Origin: Carya illinoinensis | Lineage: Eukaryota; Streptophyta; Magnoliopsida; Fagales; Juglandaceae | Reading direction: 5' to 3' | Length of the DNA stretch: 64,000 nucleotides | NCBI RefSeq assembly: GCF_018687715.1 | Contig: NC_056765.1 | Coordinates: 12,576,001 to 12,640,000 of the forward strand | In this document: piece after piece, positions 13,101-26,300 of the stretch | Layout: every line of letters begins with the position of its first letter | Position numbering within the stretch: position 1 is the stretch's first letter | The notes under the pieces: model-generated | What the model was told of the DNA's origin: nothing | Databases searched by the model: none | Seen by the model: the letters and a program-made list of their open reading frames with translations, nothing else | Translations under genes and position numbers: made by a program

Positions 13101-13640
13101 CACAGACACACTGGTATCTTATATGTATGCTATATGTGTTTTACTAACAAAAAAATGCAGTTCTTGGATTGAACTTTTACTCTGATGAAAAGCAAATTCA
13201 TAGAACCACCAGCAGAAAATTTTAGTGACCCATTAGTTCTGAATCCGCTGCACCAATTGAGGTATATTTTTAAAATGCTCTCTCCTAGTGGCATGAGCCA
13301 CTTTAGAAAGAATAATATATCAACTAAACCATTTAGAAATAATATCCATTTTTTGTTAATCTTGTCGTTGTAAAATATTTTATATGTTTATGTGTTAATA
13401 TTTAGATGATCAGTTGACAATGAGGACTCAAAAAGTGTAGTAAACAGGTTCCTTAAGAGAGACCCATATCAGGTGAAAACCATGTCCCCATTAATTTGGC
13501 TGTCAGTGTCCTAGAACTTGTTGACAAAGTTCCTCTTTAAAACTCAAAAACAGGCAGCTCAATGTTTGTATAAAACAGGATATTTGCACCTACAACATAT
13601 CTTTGTGAATTAGATAAAATGATCTCAGATAGCATAGAAA
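10113..13640. other. Intergenic stretch, no gene recognised
   Basis: Open frames here are short (below 100 codons) and none is recognisable. A GC-richer patch at 10,600-10,790 contains a 12-bp inverted repeat (TCCTTTGGTGGC at about 10,698 and its complement at about 10,761) but no identifiable gene. Confidence 0.4.
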
Positions 13641-13836
13641 ATCTTTGTGCCATTACACTATAATTGAGAGCTTTGGGAGAGTGCCAACGTTTACTTCAGG
13701 AATTAAACGTGGCTGTACTGACAAACTAAACTCTAGCTGTCAAAATATAAAACATGAAGTTAAGAAATGAGAAAAGGAGTTTGTACCATGGAAATAATAA
13801 TAGGGGCGGTGTAATAGCAACACAAACAAGATCTTC

Positions 13837-16800
13837 CTATTTCTGTGGCTTCTTCCAGAGTACTCCAATCTTCTTTAGCATGTTAATATTTTTCTTCTTC
13901 AGTAAATCATCCTCCGTCTCTTCCGAGTAGGGTGAAGTAAACTTCCCTGCAACCAAATTATAATTGCTGTCCAAGGATCCAGTTCTCTCCATTACCTTTC
14001 CATTATTTCCTGCCGAAAGAATGGCTGCTGCTGCTTCCGCAGCCTTCCTCCACTGGTCAGACTGCACCTTTAGCCTTCTCAACTCCCCTTGCATTTCTGA
14101 ATTTGCTGACTGTGCTGCCTCCAGCTGCTCAGTCACCATTGCCGCTGTTCTGTTGCTCTTATCTGCCTCCTCCATCACAACTCCAAGCTTCACAAAAGCC
14201 TCTCGCTCTGCAGACTTTGCTGCCTCTACTTCTGCAATAACCTCATCATTCACGTTTGCCCTGCTCATTTCCCTCTTGTTGATCTCCAATTTCATCATTT
14301 CGTTTTCCTCCATTATACTCTGTAATTCTGTCTCCTTATCCATCAAATTGGCCCTCAAGTCTGCAATATGTTCATTTAATTTCTTTAGATCTTTTTCCAG
14401 TTCATATTCTTTCTGGTATAAGAGGTTCTTCTCAAGTTTTGAATTCAACCCCTCATTCTCCTCCAAAACACCCTGTAATTCAGTTTCCCTATCCATCAGG
14501 TTTGATTTCAACTCTTCAACATCAGCTTTTGTGTTTTTTAGTTCTGCCTCCAGTTCAGCCTCTCTCAGATTTGACCCAGATTTTATCTGCTCCATGAGTT
14601 CATAAGCACTTCTTATCTGCACTGCACTTCGAATTTGTTCTTCATGGTATTTGGTCTCAGCACTTTCTAGAGCAGATCTTAGTCGTGCCACCTCAGGCTT
14701 CAAAGAATGAAGTTCTGCTTTAATATTCATTGATTCCCTCATCTCTTGAGTTCTTAGAAGTTCCAGCTCAAGGCTATGTTCAACTGAAGGATTCTGGTAA
14801 AGGTCGCCACTAGCATTTTTTAGGTCTGCCTCTAGTTTTCTTACAAGTCCCTCTAGTAAGTTGGCACGTACCTTTGACTGGTCTAACTCCAAGGCAATTG
14901 AGTTGTAAGCTTCAATGGCTTTCAACCTATCTGACCCGAGCACCTCTACAGTTTTTTTAGCAGTTTCCAGTTGCAGCAGAGTTTCCATAACCATTGCTTC
15001 GGCCTGGGCTTCTGATTCTTTGCAATCTTGTAGCTGATTTTTCATGTTCTCCACTAGAGAAAGAGTTTCTGCAAGGTTTCCTTTTAAACTCTGCAGCTCT
15101 GCATTTGCTAATTCTACCTGCTTGGGTTGTGTAGCCTCAGATTCAGCTACCATTTCAAGCTGGACTTTAAGCTGCTGAATCTCATTAATGGCAGAGGTCA
15201 AGGCATCTGACTCAACTGAATTCTGCTTCAGGACAGCCTCGAGCTCAGACAGCCTAGCTGGATCCTGTTCTTGAGAGATCTTTTGGTGCTCAAAAATATG
15301 AGCTTCCCCAGAATCAGACACCTGCAGAAGCTGCTGCTGGGACTCTTCGAGCTTTGAAGACAGGACCAATAGTTGCTTCTTGGACTCCTCAGCATCTTGC
15401 TGGGCTTGCTGCTTCCATGACTCGGATAAACTCAGCTGATCCTCTGTCTTCTTCAGTTCCTCTCGAAGTTGAGAAACCTGGGATTCCAATTCAGATATTC
15501 TGCTTGGGCGCTTCTTCTAGAGCAAGAAAGATGCAAGTTTAGAAATCCTAGAGAACTTTCAACTCTACCTTTGTAGGAAACATCCAGAAACTATCATGCA
15601 ACATATGTACTCCCACTTCTATAGAAAAAGAGAAGCACTGGAGTAACAGTTATGCAATGGAGAGTAGATAAACAAATGCCACTATTACATAATTACAGAT
15701 GAAGAGAAATATGCCATGTAGTAATCAAATACAGATCAGGAAACAATGCAGTAATAAAGAAAGTTTTACATGGTTAAGCAATTGCCTACATTCACAAACA
15801 ATTGGAAAAAAAAAAAAAAAAAGCTACTTTTAAAAATGAATTAGAAAGCTTCCCTCTGTGTTCCCCTCTAACTTAAGAAATGAAATATGTAACTTAATTC
15901 TTATACATGCCCCCTTGAGATTGTTAAACACAACTTATCTGAAAAGCTTAAACTGATGGGAAGAGATAGATTTAATCATTTATATTTATCTTAACAGAGA
16001 TCAACAACAAATTTAGTGTTAAATAAATAGATATACATATACATATGCAGACATACATATATATTTATTATATATATGACCCATACAATTTGATATTAAG
16101 CACTGTAGAGGGGAGGCAGGCCAAGTTTTGTGGCACACTTTCCCAGATAGAAAGTCTTTCACCTGACAAGATTTCTCCATCAATATGCAAACATAGAGCA
16201 TTAACAATGTACAGAGCAGTTGAAAAGGGCAAAACCAACTTGCCCAACCTTGCATAGAAAATCCACACAAAGGGACTAAGAGAAGAAAACCTACATTAAT
16301 ATAACACTAGTTGCCAGGAACATCAAGATAATCTCAACAATAATTTGACATTGAGTTAATTGATTGTGCATTCCTAATTTCTGAACACACATTTATCAAA
16401 GGGGAGAAGAGACCAGGATTCTCATAAATAGTTGCTAGTCAGTGCTTGCACATACATCCAAACACAACAAGCTTAACGCTTAGGCTATTACAGCAGGGTT
16501 AGTGGAATCAGCTATTAAGAGTACCTCAGACACAGGGCTCCTTGGTGATCTGCGCTCAACAACTTTTGGGCTTCTGTCTTTCAGTATTCTGCTAGTTTGA
16601 GTCAAAGCAGATGTAGAGTCAATCTCTAATGCAGCTGGCTTGAGTTGGCGTACGACTCGAGAAGAAATCTTCGGAGGCACTTCTGAGGAGCTACTTCTGA
16701 CATTAAAATAAGTGATATGGCAATCAGTCATGAGTTATAAATGGTATCAGAAATCACAAACTTCTATGGGGATAGAAATACCTTAAAACAAAAATAATTT

Positions 16801-19103
16801 AATCATGACATACATGAGTGACAATCTCATAAGGTTTGGCAGAAACCACTTCATCAATATATTTTAGATCATACTCTCAGTCAGCCAGCTAATTGATGGA
16901 CGAGCCATCTGTGACATCCTCACTGATAAACTTTTATTCAATTATGCTTTACCAGGAAGTACATGGACATATAAGAGATTATTTCACTTAGTTATGAAAA
17001 TTCTGATAATGATATATTGGATCAATCAGAACTATACATTCCAACTCTATTGATTGCAGATGTCAAATTTGAATGTATTTTTTATGACAAATAAAAACTA
17101 AACACTTCAAATTTGAATATATGTCATGCACTTATATTACGCTTGGGAAAACGGTGTTCTTGTACTTTTGAGAGAAAGAGAGAGTGGAAAGAGAAATTTC
17201 AAACACTGCCAATATCCATGGAAAATTTCTTTGTTTTACAGAATCATCAGTCAATAAAAAGTGATGCTATCTATCTTCATTTTAACCAGCATCTTCTCAT
17301 CATCCCTTGTTGCATAATCAAAAGACTGGAAAAATATTAGTTATTTTTCATTAAGAAAAAATCTATTTACAAGCCTGTTTAATGATACACTAGACACACT
17401 ACTGATTTGGAAGTATGTCGCATCAGCTAATATGAAAAAGTAATGGTATTTTTATCATATTTTATAAATCATCATAATGGGTCCCACAATGAGTGGTAAA
17501 CAACACCGACTCGTAAGTTGCAGAATTCTTTCACTTATCTGTCGATCATTTGATGGAGCATCAAGAGATAAAGCAAAGTAATGGTAAAAAAAAGATGATG
17601 AACATAACCGTTGGCTCAAGTGGTAAGGGCTTTGGTCTTGGTAGGATGCTCCCTCTAGGTCTAAGATTTGAACCCTAGTAAAAACAATTTCTATGGACCA
17701 TCAGACGGAAAATTTCCTCTTCAACTACCCGAGGTGCACTTGAGGAAAAATTCTAGCTTAGGGCTTGTGCACCCGGTGTTAATAAAAAAAAAAAACTGAT
17801 GAATATCATTTTTCTTCAATAAATGGTTCTTAAACTTTTTGTGTTAGGAGCTTTAGATTAGCATAGGAGACCACTCCTTAAAAGTTTATTAAAATGAATA
17901 GGAGCATTAACAATATCCAAAGCTTAAGCCTGTTATTTTCATGCAAGTCACTTTCTCACACTTCACTATTTCTGCATAGGTATTCCACATAGCGGCTGGC
18001 AGATAACACTCACTATGTATATGAAAATTAGACCAAAAAATTTTGAAAAATGAAACACACTTGTGATGTGTAATTAAGACTTCTTAAGCTTATGGGCCAT
18101 CTAAGAAGCTATGCCACTTGCATCTTCCCCAGGAATGCCCCAGGTCGGATGTATTCCAGAACCCACAAATGTAGACAATGAAATGCAAAGTGATTACCAC
18201 TGCTCCACTGAACTTCAAATTTAGTTGGTGAAAATTTTCTTCGTATAGAAATCTAAAATATTTGAGTATTTAGTGCTGAGAAACGATGGTTTAAATAAAC
18301 AAAATGATACTATAAGTTATCAAAAGAGGTCAACTATGCATGTAGTTAGCCTTACCTCTAACAACAAAGGTCCCCCATTCCACAGCGGGGATAGATGGTA
18401 TATAATTAGAATAACAAAGGTATGCAGCAAATAAGCCAGCAATCCATCATAGTTATAGAAATGATAATATTCCTTATTCTGCCCAGGACTTGGACTTGCT
18501 GGGGCCCTCTATGTTCCCTTAACTGCATCGAGGTCCCAGCATAGACCCATGTCAATGCAGGGGACAAAAACAGATAGCTAAATCTTTGTTTTGCAACTTA
18601 TGAGCCATGGTTTGCCAACATCAGAAAAAAGGATCCTCAATAGTAATTTAGACTGTGAAAGTTGCATGATCGCATTGGTAACAGTGATGTGCAGTACACA
18701 TAAGAATATTCCAAGGAAAGAGAAGATAAACCTACGAAAAATTTACGAATGGATGAAGCACTAAAAGATAAAGAATCTCTGGCATTACATTCAAAAAATT
18801 AAACTAATGCCATCCATAACCAGTATTAATGTTAGATTTCGGTTATACACCCATGCAGTCAGTTTGTTCTAACAGACAAGAAATGGCCTAGATGGCAAAA
18901 AGTACAAATGGTATTATTTGAATTTAAACACAAGAAATGGCTCAGAAGGCAAAAAAAATATAAATGGTATGATTTGAATTTAAACAGCATTACCCGGCCA
19001 GCCTCATCTAACCCTTCAGTTTTACGAAGCAACATCACAAGAAGCCTCCAAAAGGAAGAGAGTAAACAAGCATTTGAGGTTACCTTGGTTTCGCGGTCTG
19101 CAT
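13837..19103 (-). CDS. Interactor of constitutive active ROPs (ICR/RIP family), coiled-coil ROP-GTPase effector; three coding exons
   Basis: Spliced minus-strand gene. Coding exons: 19103-19084 (MQTAKP plus two bases), 16696-16525 and 15516-13837, giving 623 aa. All four splice sites are GT/AG and the phases match. The N-terminus has the family's basic MQTxKxR start and a conserved block ([27 protein letters not shown]) followed by [17 protein letters not shown]. Almost all of the rest is Glu/Lys/Leu-rich coiled coil. The C-terminus ends [12 protein letters not shown], the conserved basic tail with which family members bind activated ROP/RAC GTPases. ICR proteins are known scaffolds linking ROPs to polarity, the exocyst and microtubules; which paralogue this is (ICR2/ICR3-like by length and sequence) I cannot fix. 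A 5'UTR intron (19119-20576) is inferred. Frame, splice sites and both termini are intact, so it looks functional. A SINE sits in the 16697-19083 intron. Confidence 0.93.
17606..17796 (+). mobile_element. tRNA-related SINE in the first coding intron of the ICR gene
   Basis: The element has RNA polymerase III internal promoter boxes: an A-box-like TGGCTCAAGTGG at 17612-17623 and a B-box-like GATTTGAACCC at 17665-17675. A body of about 110 bp follows, then an A-rich tail at about 17782-17795. Flanking sequences TGATGAACATA (17596-17606) and TGATGAATATC (17797-17807) form a 9-bp target duplication with one mismatch. It lies in antisense orientation to the host gene. Confidence 0.8.
18876..18985. 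repeat. Two-copy tandem duplication, about 54-bp unit, in the ICR intron
   Basis: ACAAGAAATGGCCTAGATGGC at 18876 and a diverged copy at 18930 both run to TTTGAATTTAAAC. It has no coding meaning. Confidence 0.8.
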
Positions 19104-20576
19104 GATTTAACAGCCCCTCTAGGAACAAAGCGCAAATGAGGTTGATGTATAGGCTCCGCTACTTTAATGCTGCCTGACCCACAAAGGCTGTCACAGTTCA
19201 GGGGAAAAGAAAAAACAGAGGCGAGGGAATCCAATGCGAATTAACATGATAAAATTAATGGGCTCATGATAGAGGACATGTGCTACTTATCATCCTATTG
19301 TAAGCCACAAAGGCAGAAGATATACTCCTAACCATAAATTTGATAGAAATTAAAAATTAAATAAAGAAAAACTCCACAAAAAAAGCCATAAAAGTGGCGC
19401 CAGAGGATGTTGAAAACGTTAATAAAACAGTACTAAGTAAATTTCAACTTCACCTACCCATGTTGTTTTTTTGTATCCAACATGCTGAAAACCCGTTACT
19501 CAGTTATATCGTCAAAAGGGACCACTGCTACAGGAAAAGTACATAAAATCACAGACATAACCCTATATTATCTTCACACGAGAGACAAGAACATAAAATG
19601 GTAAACTTTGTCCATAGCGTGACATATATATCCCCTCCAGTTTCGCCGTGAAGAAATGAGAGGACTGTATAACGTGGGGTTTTGACATTTTTTGGAGACA
19701 AAAAAGCTCTATGAAACCGCTCTAAGCGTATGATTTTGTCTCTGAAAAGCCAGAAAACAACATCGATCAGTCCATTCGATTCTACAGACATTACTATTAC
19801 GGAATCTTTTTCTCGTTTAAAAAAAAAACAAAGAAAAAAAGATAACTAGATATTTTATAAAAAAGATAACTAGATATTTTATGGACCATTTTGAAGGAAA
19901 TGAGGAAAATTATATGCGTAAATAGATATTTTAGGGGGCGATTAAACCTGGAAACAAAGGCAAACAGATCTAAAGCATATGGAAGGAAACGAGGAAAATA
20001 AATCTGTGAAAAAACTCAGCAAAAGCAAGCAATTGGGTAGAAAATATCAACGAGAACATAAGGCGCCCTCTGAGAAGGTTATTTTATAGGAAAAAGAAAG
20101 TTAAAGTTGGAAAACTACAAGCAACCTTTTTGAGACTCGGTTTGCGTTTCAAGCCTGCAATATCGAGGTCTCGAGCTAGAAGAAAGAGCTGCAACGTGTC
20201 AGTTCTCGGCAGAACAATTTTTTCCTACACGAAAAAAATTAGATTTCGTCCAAAAAGAACTTCAAAAGAAAAAATGAAATATCATTACAATCAGAGAAAG
20301 AAAATAGAAACGTAATTAAAAGGGATGAAGCACTACAATGAGTCAGAAATTGAGAGTAAAAAATACAGAGAAAATATTAAAAAAAAAAAGAAGCATATAA
20401 CCTCGTTTGGATGCCGTGAAAACGTGAGAAACTAGACAGCAAAACATAATGCAGCAATAAAGCGAGGCCTTTTATTTTGTTTTCTATGTTCTTGTTAGAG
20501 TGGTGAACGGGGAGAACATTTGGGGTGGAGAAAGAGGAAGCAGAAAAAGAGATCAGCATTACGTATCTTCGTTTAC

Positions 20577-20850
20577 CTTACGAATCTTTTGAAGAAGCTG
20601 GTGAGATTGCGAGAGAGATTCTGAACTATTGTTCTTTCAGAAAAGCAGATTGGTCGTTCTAAACAAATGTGTTGTAGCTGCTTGTGCTGCTTCTTCTTCT
20701 TCTTCTCTACCTTGCTGCAGTTTCCGAGGCACTCTCTCTCTGTCTCTCTCACAGCATCTTTTGCCTTCTGAAACAGTGGGGTCGGAGAGTAGAGTGAGGG
20801 AGACAACACGGGGTAAAGACTGCCAGCATTCCCCTCCGTTCTCTATAAAA
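20577..20850 (-). promoter_or_regulatory. Probable 5'UTR exon and promoter-proximal region of the ICR gene
   Basis: Reading leftward, a GA-rich leader-like segment ends at a donor CGTAAG/GTAAAC (exon end 20577). A matching acceptor (TTGTTCCTAG/AGGGG, exon start 19118) lies 15 nt before the start codon. This predicts a 1,458-bp 5'UTR intron. The transcription start is not visible; it is placed near the change from AT-rich DNA to GC-richer DNA at about 20,850. The leader contains GAGAGA repeats and an upstream ATG frame of 26 codons (20829-20749). Confidence 0.5.
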
Positions 20851-22684
20851 TTTTAAAAATTAACAGACATCATTCTTAAAATTTTATTCTAAATTTTACT
20901 AATTTTTTAAAAATCTCATTAATTTCATTTTCTATACATTTTTTATTCTATTAAAATAATTTTTTCCTATTCTTTTTTTATTATTCTTTTCTCTTATTTT
21001 TATTTACAACTTAACTACTCACTCTTTTATATTTTTCCTATTTTCAATAATATCAACTTCCACATAAGTTTTAAAACACAAATCTGATTTTTTATTGTGA
21101 TAAGAAAATAATTTTAAAATTATTATAATTTTACAAATAATCAATATTCATCTTTTCTAATAATATTTTATTTGTAATGAATAAATAAAAAACAAAATTA
21201 TCGTTTTCTTACCAAATCTAACGATAATTGAAATGATCTAACTTTTAGAAATGTACGAAGGAAATTAATAGATAAATAAATATTTTTCACACGTTAAGAA
21301 AATTACACATTTGATAGAAATTCATACTCAATAACTGAAATATAAACTTGAAAAGAGTTAAAATACATCTATAATTTTTTTTATCAATTCTACGTACAAT
21401 ATTCTATTATTGCCCATTCACAATAGCCCCTAAATACAAATTTAATGTGTGAACCATAAAACTATATTATAATTACAATTATTGAAAATGCCCATACACT
21501 GGTCTCAAAAGTTTAGTACAAGTCGCTATAAGATTGCTCAGAAGTTTTCAAAATAAAATGCCAAAACAAATAACTACAAGATCGAAATCAAAATAATGAA
21601 ACTAGTTTTCTCAAGTTTTCTCTTACGCCTCTCCAAATCAATTTATAGTCGATGTCTATTGGTTTAAAGGTTCATTGAAGCTTGTATCTTATGAAATTCG
21701 ATTTTTAATCGGTTAATTGTCTTTTGGCTATATGTTAATATTTATAGATCATACTAACTGAAAAATCCACAAGCTTGCCCAGCTTGCATAATTGATAAGT
21801 ATTGAAATCTATTAGCACAATAGTAACACAACAATTTAGCAAATGAAACCACCAACAAATGCAAATTTATCTCATAGTTTTGGCAACTGAAAAATCAATG
21901 TTCATCATTATCCTTAATATGAGCAGTTCGTCGACATACTTTAATACCACAATAACATAATGGGTATTCATTTTTATGATAGTTCCATGAACGTGAGATA
22001 TTGCTAGTGCTACTACTTGACCCAGGTATTGGGTAGTATTATCTTTTATTTTGCGTCAAGTTTGTAGACAAACAATAAGTATTTCCATTGTCGACACTTA
22101 ACTTTCTCTCGTGACGTCCCCAAACGTACCCAAACCATTAACTCATACAAAGTGACTCAAGAAAGGAATTGTAACACATAGGAAAAAACAACATGTTCGA
22201 ATGGCTGCAATAATCAATTACCTTTGTGATTGGCCGTCCAGATTACTATGTTATCTAGTAGGTTACAAATTTTTCATGTTTCCACTCAACTTTGTTATCA
22301 TCACAATTAGGGGGGAATACACAACCAAAAACCCATATACGTTTAAGAATATAAGAATATAAAAACAAAAATGAGAAAGTAAGGAGTTATAATCAAAATA
22401 GAAATGAGAAAGTAAGAAAATAATGATCATAACATAAAGTAATGCTAAATGAACCTTTCGAGTTCTCATCCGCTTCTATAACGAATGTGTGTTTCATGGG
22501 GCTCAAAATGATTTTTTTTTAATTTACAGCATTTGTAAGATAGGAGGCCAACCTCGAATGGCTGCAAAACCTTAAACCCCAGTTGCCTTTTGTGAAAACT
22601 ATTATAAAATACTTGGTGGTCATCTGAGTTCAGATTACCTTGCCATATCGATGGAGCCCCATTAAAAATACTTATGAATTAACC
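20851..22684. other. AT-rich intergenic stretch upstream of the ICR gene
   Basis: Very AT-rich, especially 20,850-21,250. No gene, RNA gene or bounded element is recognised. It probably includes upstream control DNA of the ICR gene. Confidence 0.4.
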
Positions 22685-23005
22685 CCCTCTTATATAGTAA
22701 TAGAACTAGGGTTGTGTTCCAACTCCGACAAAGTCAGAGTTGTGTTTTCTGACCTTAGTTGGAGGAAGATTTTGACTCTGACTTCAACTCCAAACATAGT
22801 CAGAGTTTGACTCCAATCGGAAGTCGGGGTTTCGATTGCCAATTGGAGTTCTATGCTCCAATGAGTTAAGGGGCCCATTGCCCCCATTGGGCCAATTCCT
22901 AACCTAAAAATTTTAAAAAAAATGAAAAAAATAATGTAATATATCATTCAAAACCCCTATACAATAGTTCAAAAACTAAATAACATATAGCCATAGGGGT
23001 AGGCC

Positions 23006-23023
23006 AATAAGTTATAACAATCT
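23006..23023. repeat. Left 18-bp target-site duplication of LINE 1
   Basis: AATAAGTTATAACAATCT, identical to 29135-29152. The T-run starting at 23,024 is the poly(A) tail of the minus-strand LINE. Confidence 0.95.
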
Positions 23024-23325
23024 TTTTTTTTTTTTTTTTTAAAGAAGAGATGAAGGTCACATGTCCACGAGTGACCCCCTCCCAATTTTATTAATAGCCC
23101 TCACTTATGACGGAGGAAAACCGTGGTTACAACCTGATGCTTGGGGGTTACAGAAAGACCAAAATCCAGGCATCAAAAACAAAGGACACCTAAACAAAAT
23201 ACAAAGGATAAAATGAATCCTAGACCCAGAACCAGACTTAAGAAAAAAACACCTGCAAAAGAAACCACCAACAAAGTAAGGATAAAGCAATGCAAACCAG
23301 AACAAAAGCATACCTGGAAAAGCCA

Positions 23326-26300
23326 CTACGAAGTACGAAGATAGGGAATGCCAAGTCTATCCATACGGAGAAGACCCCTAAGGTTACTTGGCAAACCTTG
23401 ATCCCCTGCCCACTCCGTGTTCAAACCTCCAGCTCCTTGCTTGACAAGAGAGTCTGCCACAGCGTTACCTTCACGATAAATATGTTTCATCGTATACTTC
23501 ATGCATGAAAGGTAGCCATGTAATTCATCCCAAAAATCCTCTAAGTACCAAATATTACAAGTTCCTTTAGTGACCCAAATGACAAGGAGTTGAGAATCAG
23601 TCTCAATCTGAATCCTAACAAACCCAAGCTGATAACAACGACGAACCCCTTCCACTAAGCTTCTCATTTCAGCAAAATTATTGGACCCATGTCCCAGAAA
23701 AACAGAATAAGCAGCCAGAAGCTTACCACCTGCATCTCGAATCACACCCCCTGCACCTGCCATCCCCGAGTTTCCCAAACTACTTCCATCAATATTAAGC
23801 TTCACCCAATCCTGAGGGGTTCAAGTCCACCGCATCACTCGGACCTTCTTCGGGATCATAGGTAAAACTGGGATATCCAGGCGAGTAAGAATATTTACAT
23901 CCTTGTTGGAAATCTTGGAAACTCTTATAGTCAACTGCATAATATTCCTAATCCAATATTTAATAGCCTGCCAGACCTCCTCAGCCATGTAATACTTCTC
24001 TTCATATCTAGCTTTACATCTCCTCTTCCAAATCTTCCAAGAAATAATAGAGGGGATGAGCCCAAAAATAATCCCTAGCTGTGAAGACTTGCTAGCACGT
24101 CGAAACCAAAAATTTATTTGCTCTTTCCAAGTTTGGAAAACCCCCATATAAACACCTAAGTGAGTCGCAGCCATACGCCAAATTTTCCTAGCAAAATCAC
24201 TAGAACAAAGAACATGATTCAGATCCTCTAGATGACCCCGAGAACAGCAGTTGCATTTAGAAACTATGGGGATACCAGCCATTCTGATCTTATCGTCCAC
24301 ACTCAAACAATTTTGAATAGCCTTCCACATCATAATGGAGATTTTCTTAGGGAGATTATTATGCCAAATCCAAGTAGCCCAAGGTAAGGAAGGCGCGTAA
24401 ACCCTTATACAATCCCAAGCATTTTTTGTAGTAAAGTTTCCATCATCTGCTTTCAACCAGATTAAAACATCCTTACCATCCTTTCTATTAGCCAAAAACT
24501 GATACAAATCAATAGTTTTTTGATGACCTACCAGCCTTTCTGGAAGAGAGATATCCCACCCATTTTCCAGACGACACTCTTTAATTTTCAACTCAGGATT
24601 TGTCAAAACAGGGTAATTGCAATGAAGAGGACCCCCCCTCCTCCCAATTATCATACCAGAACGAAATATTTCCTTCTCTCACCAACCATTTAGATCTATT
24701 TAAAACCTCCGGAATGCATCTGGCAATCGACTTCCAAAAACGAGTTCCCTTATTGGGCTCCAAAAGGGATAAATGGTTACCCCTAGCATACTTTTCTCTA
24801 AAGAAGTGAGCCCATAAAGAGTTACCTTTAATGAGGCGCCAGGCCAATTTCCAATGTAAAGCCTCTTGAATATCGCTAAAATCCCTGATGCCCAAGCCTC
24901 CTTCATCAGGAGGTCTACAAATATGAGTCCAAGAAATCCATTTCTTTTTTCCTTTACCATCAGAGTCACCCCAAAAGAAGGAACTCAAAATTCTGTTAAG
25001 AGCTTTGATCACAACCTTTGGAACATGTAAAACAGCAAAAAGGTGAATGGCCATACTGGACAAAACATGACGGAGAAGAATAAGACGACCACCTGCAGAA
25101 AGCAGTTTCATTTTCCAACCTACGATTTTCTTTTTTACTTTCTCAAGAAGTTCACCAAAATCAAAAGCCCTCAATTTACCCACCACAATAGGCACACCCA
25201 GGTACTTAAAAGGAAAAGAACCTTCCAAAAAACCGGAGAGATGAAGAAGAGAATTCTTTCTGTAGGTCGAGATCTTTTTAGAGAAATAAATAGCACTCTT
25301 CTCCGTATTGAGGACTTGGCCAGTCCAATTCTCATAAAGCTGCAAAACCTTCATCAGATTCCTTAAAGACCTCCGACCACCATTTGCAAAAATGACTATA
25401 TCATCAACATACATAAGATGAGAAATAATAGGGGTACCTCTAGCTTGAGTAAAGCGACCAATTTTTCCATGATCAAAAGATTGCTTAAGAAGACGAGATA
25501 GCACCTTTTGCATAATGACAAACAAGTAAGGAGAGAGAGGGTCTCCTTATCTCAGACCACGACCAGATTTAAAAAAACCCATGGAAGTACCATTCATATT
25601 AATGGAAAACCAAGGAGTGGTAATACACTCCTTAATCAACTCACAGAACTGAGGAGAGAAACCAAAAGAACCCAAGGCATGTAAAAGAAAGTTCCAGTTC
25701 ACTCTATCATATGCTTTTGACATATCAAGTTTAACCATAATATTACCACCATTTGATTTTTTGTGAATAGAGTGAACCATCTCCTGGGTTAAACTAATGT
25801 TCTCAAAGATACTACGTCCGGGAAGAAAAGCCCCTTGCTCCTGGGAGATCATCTTAGAAAGAAGCTTAGTCATGCGACCCACTATAATTTTTGCACAAAT
25901 CTTGTAAACCACCGTGCAAAGACTGATAGGCCTAAACTTGTCAAAACTAGTGGGTTTGTCCATTTTAGGAATAAGAACAATAGAAGAGGCCGTATAAAAC
26001 CTGGGAAGCGACTTATTATGAAAAAAATCCAAAACAGCTTCCAACAGGTCTACATTGACAATATCCCAGCATGCTCGAAAGAAACCAGAGCCAAAACCAT
26101 CCGGGCCAGGACTACTATCAATAGGAATACTGAAAAGCGCAAGCTTAATATCCTCCATAGAAGGAGAACTACACAACTCCATATTCTCCTCCTCAGTAAT
26201 CACAGGGTGAATCAAATCACTTAAGTTGGGAAGCTCACGAGGGTCACTATGACCTAGAAACAAATTAAAGTAATCCACAGCAGCCTTATGAATATCAAAA

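Noticed and set aside
13964..14605. 213-codon open frame on the plus strand inside the ICR gene
   Set aside because: It is the antisense shadow of the Glu/Lys-rich coiled-coil exon; Ser/Phe-rich translation with no family resemblance.
16019..16270. Frames in the intron before the last ICR exon
   Set aside because: They lie between confirmed splice sites and are low-complexity.
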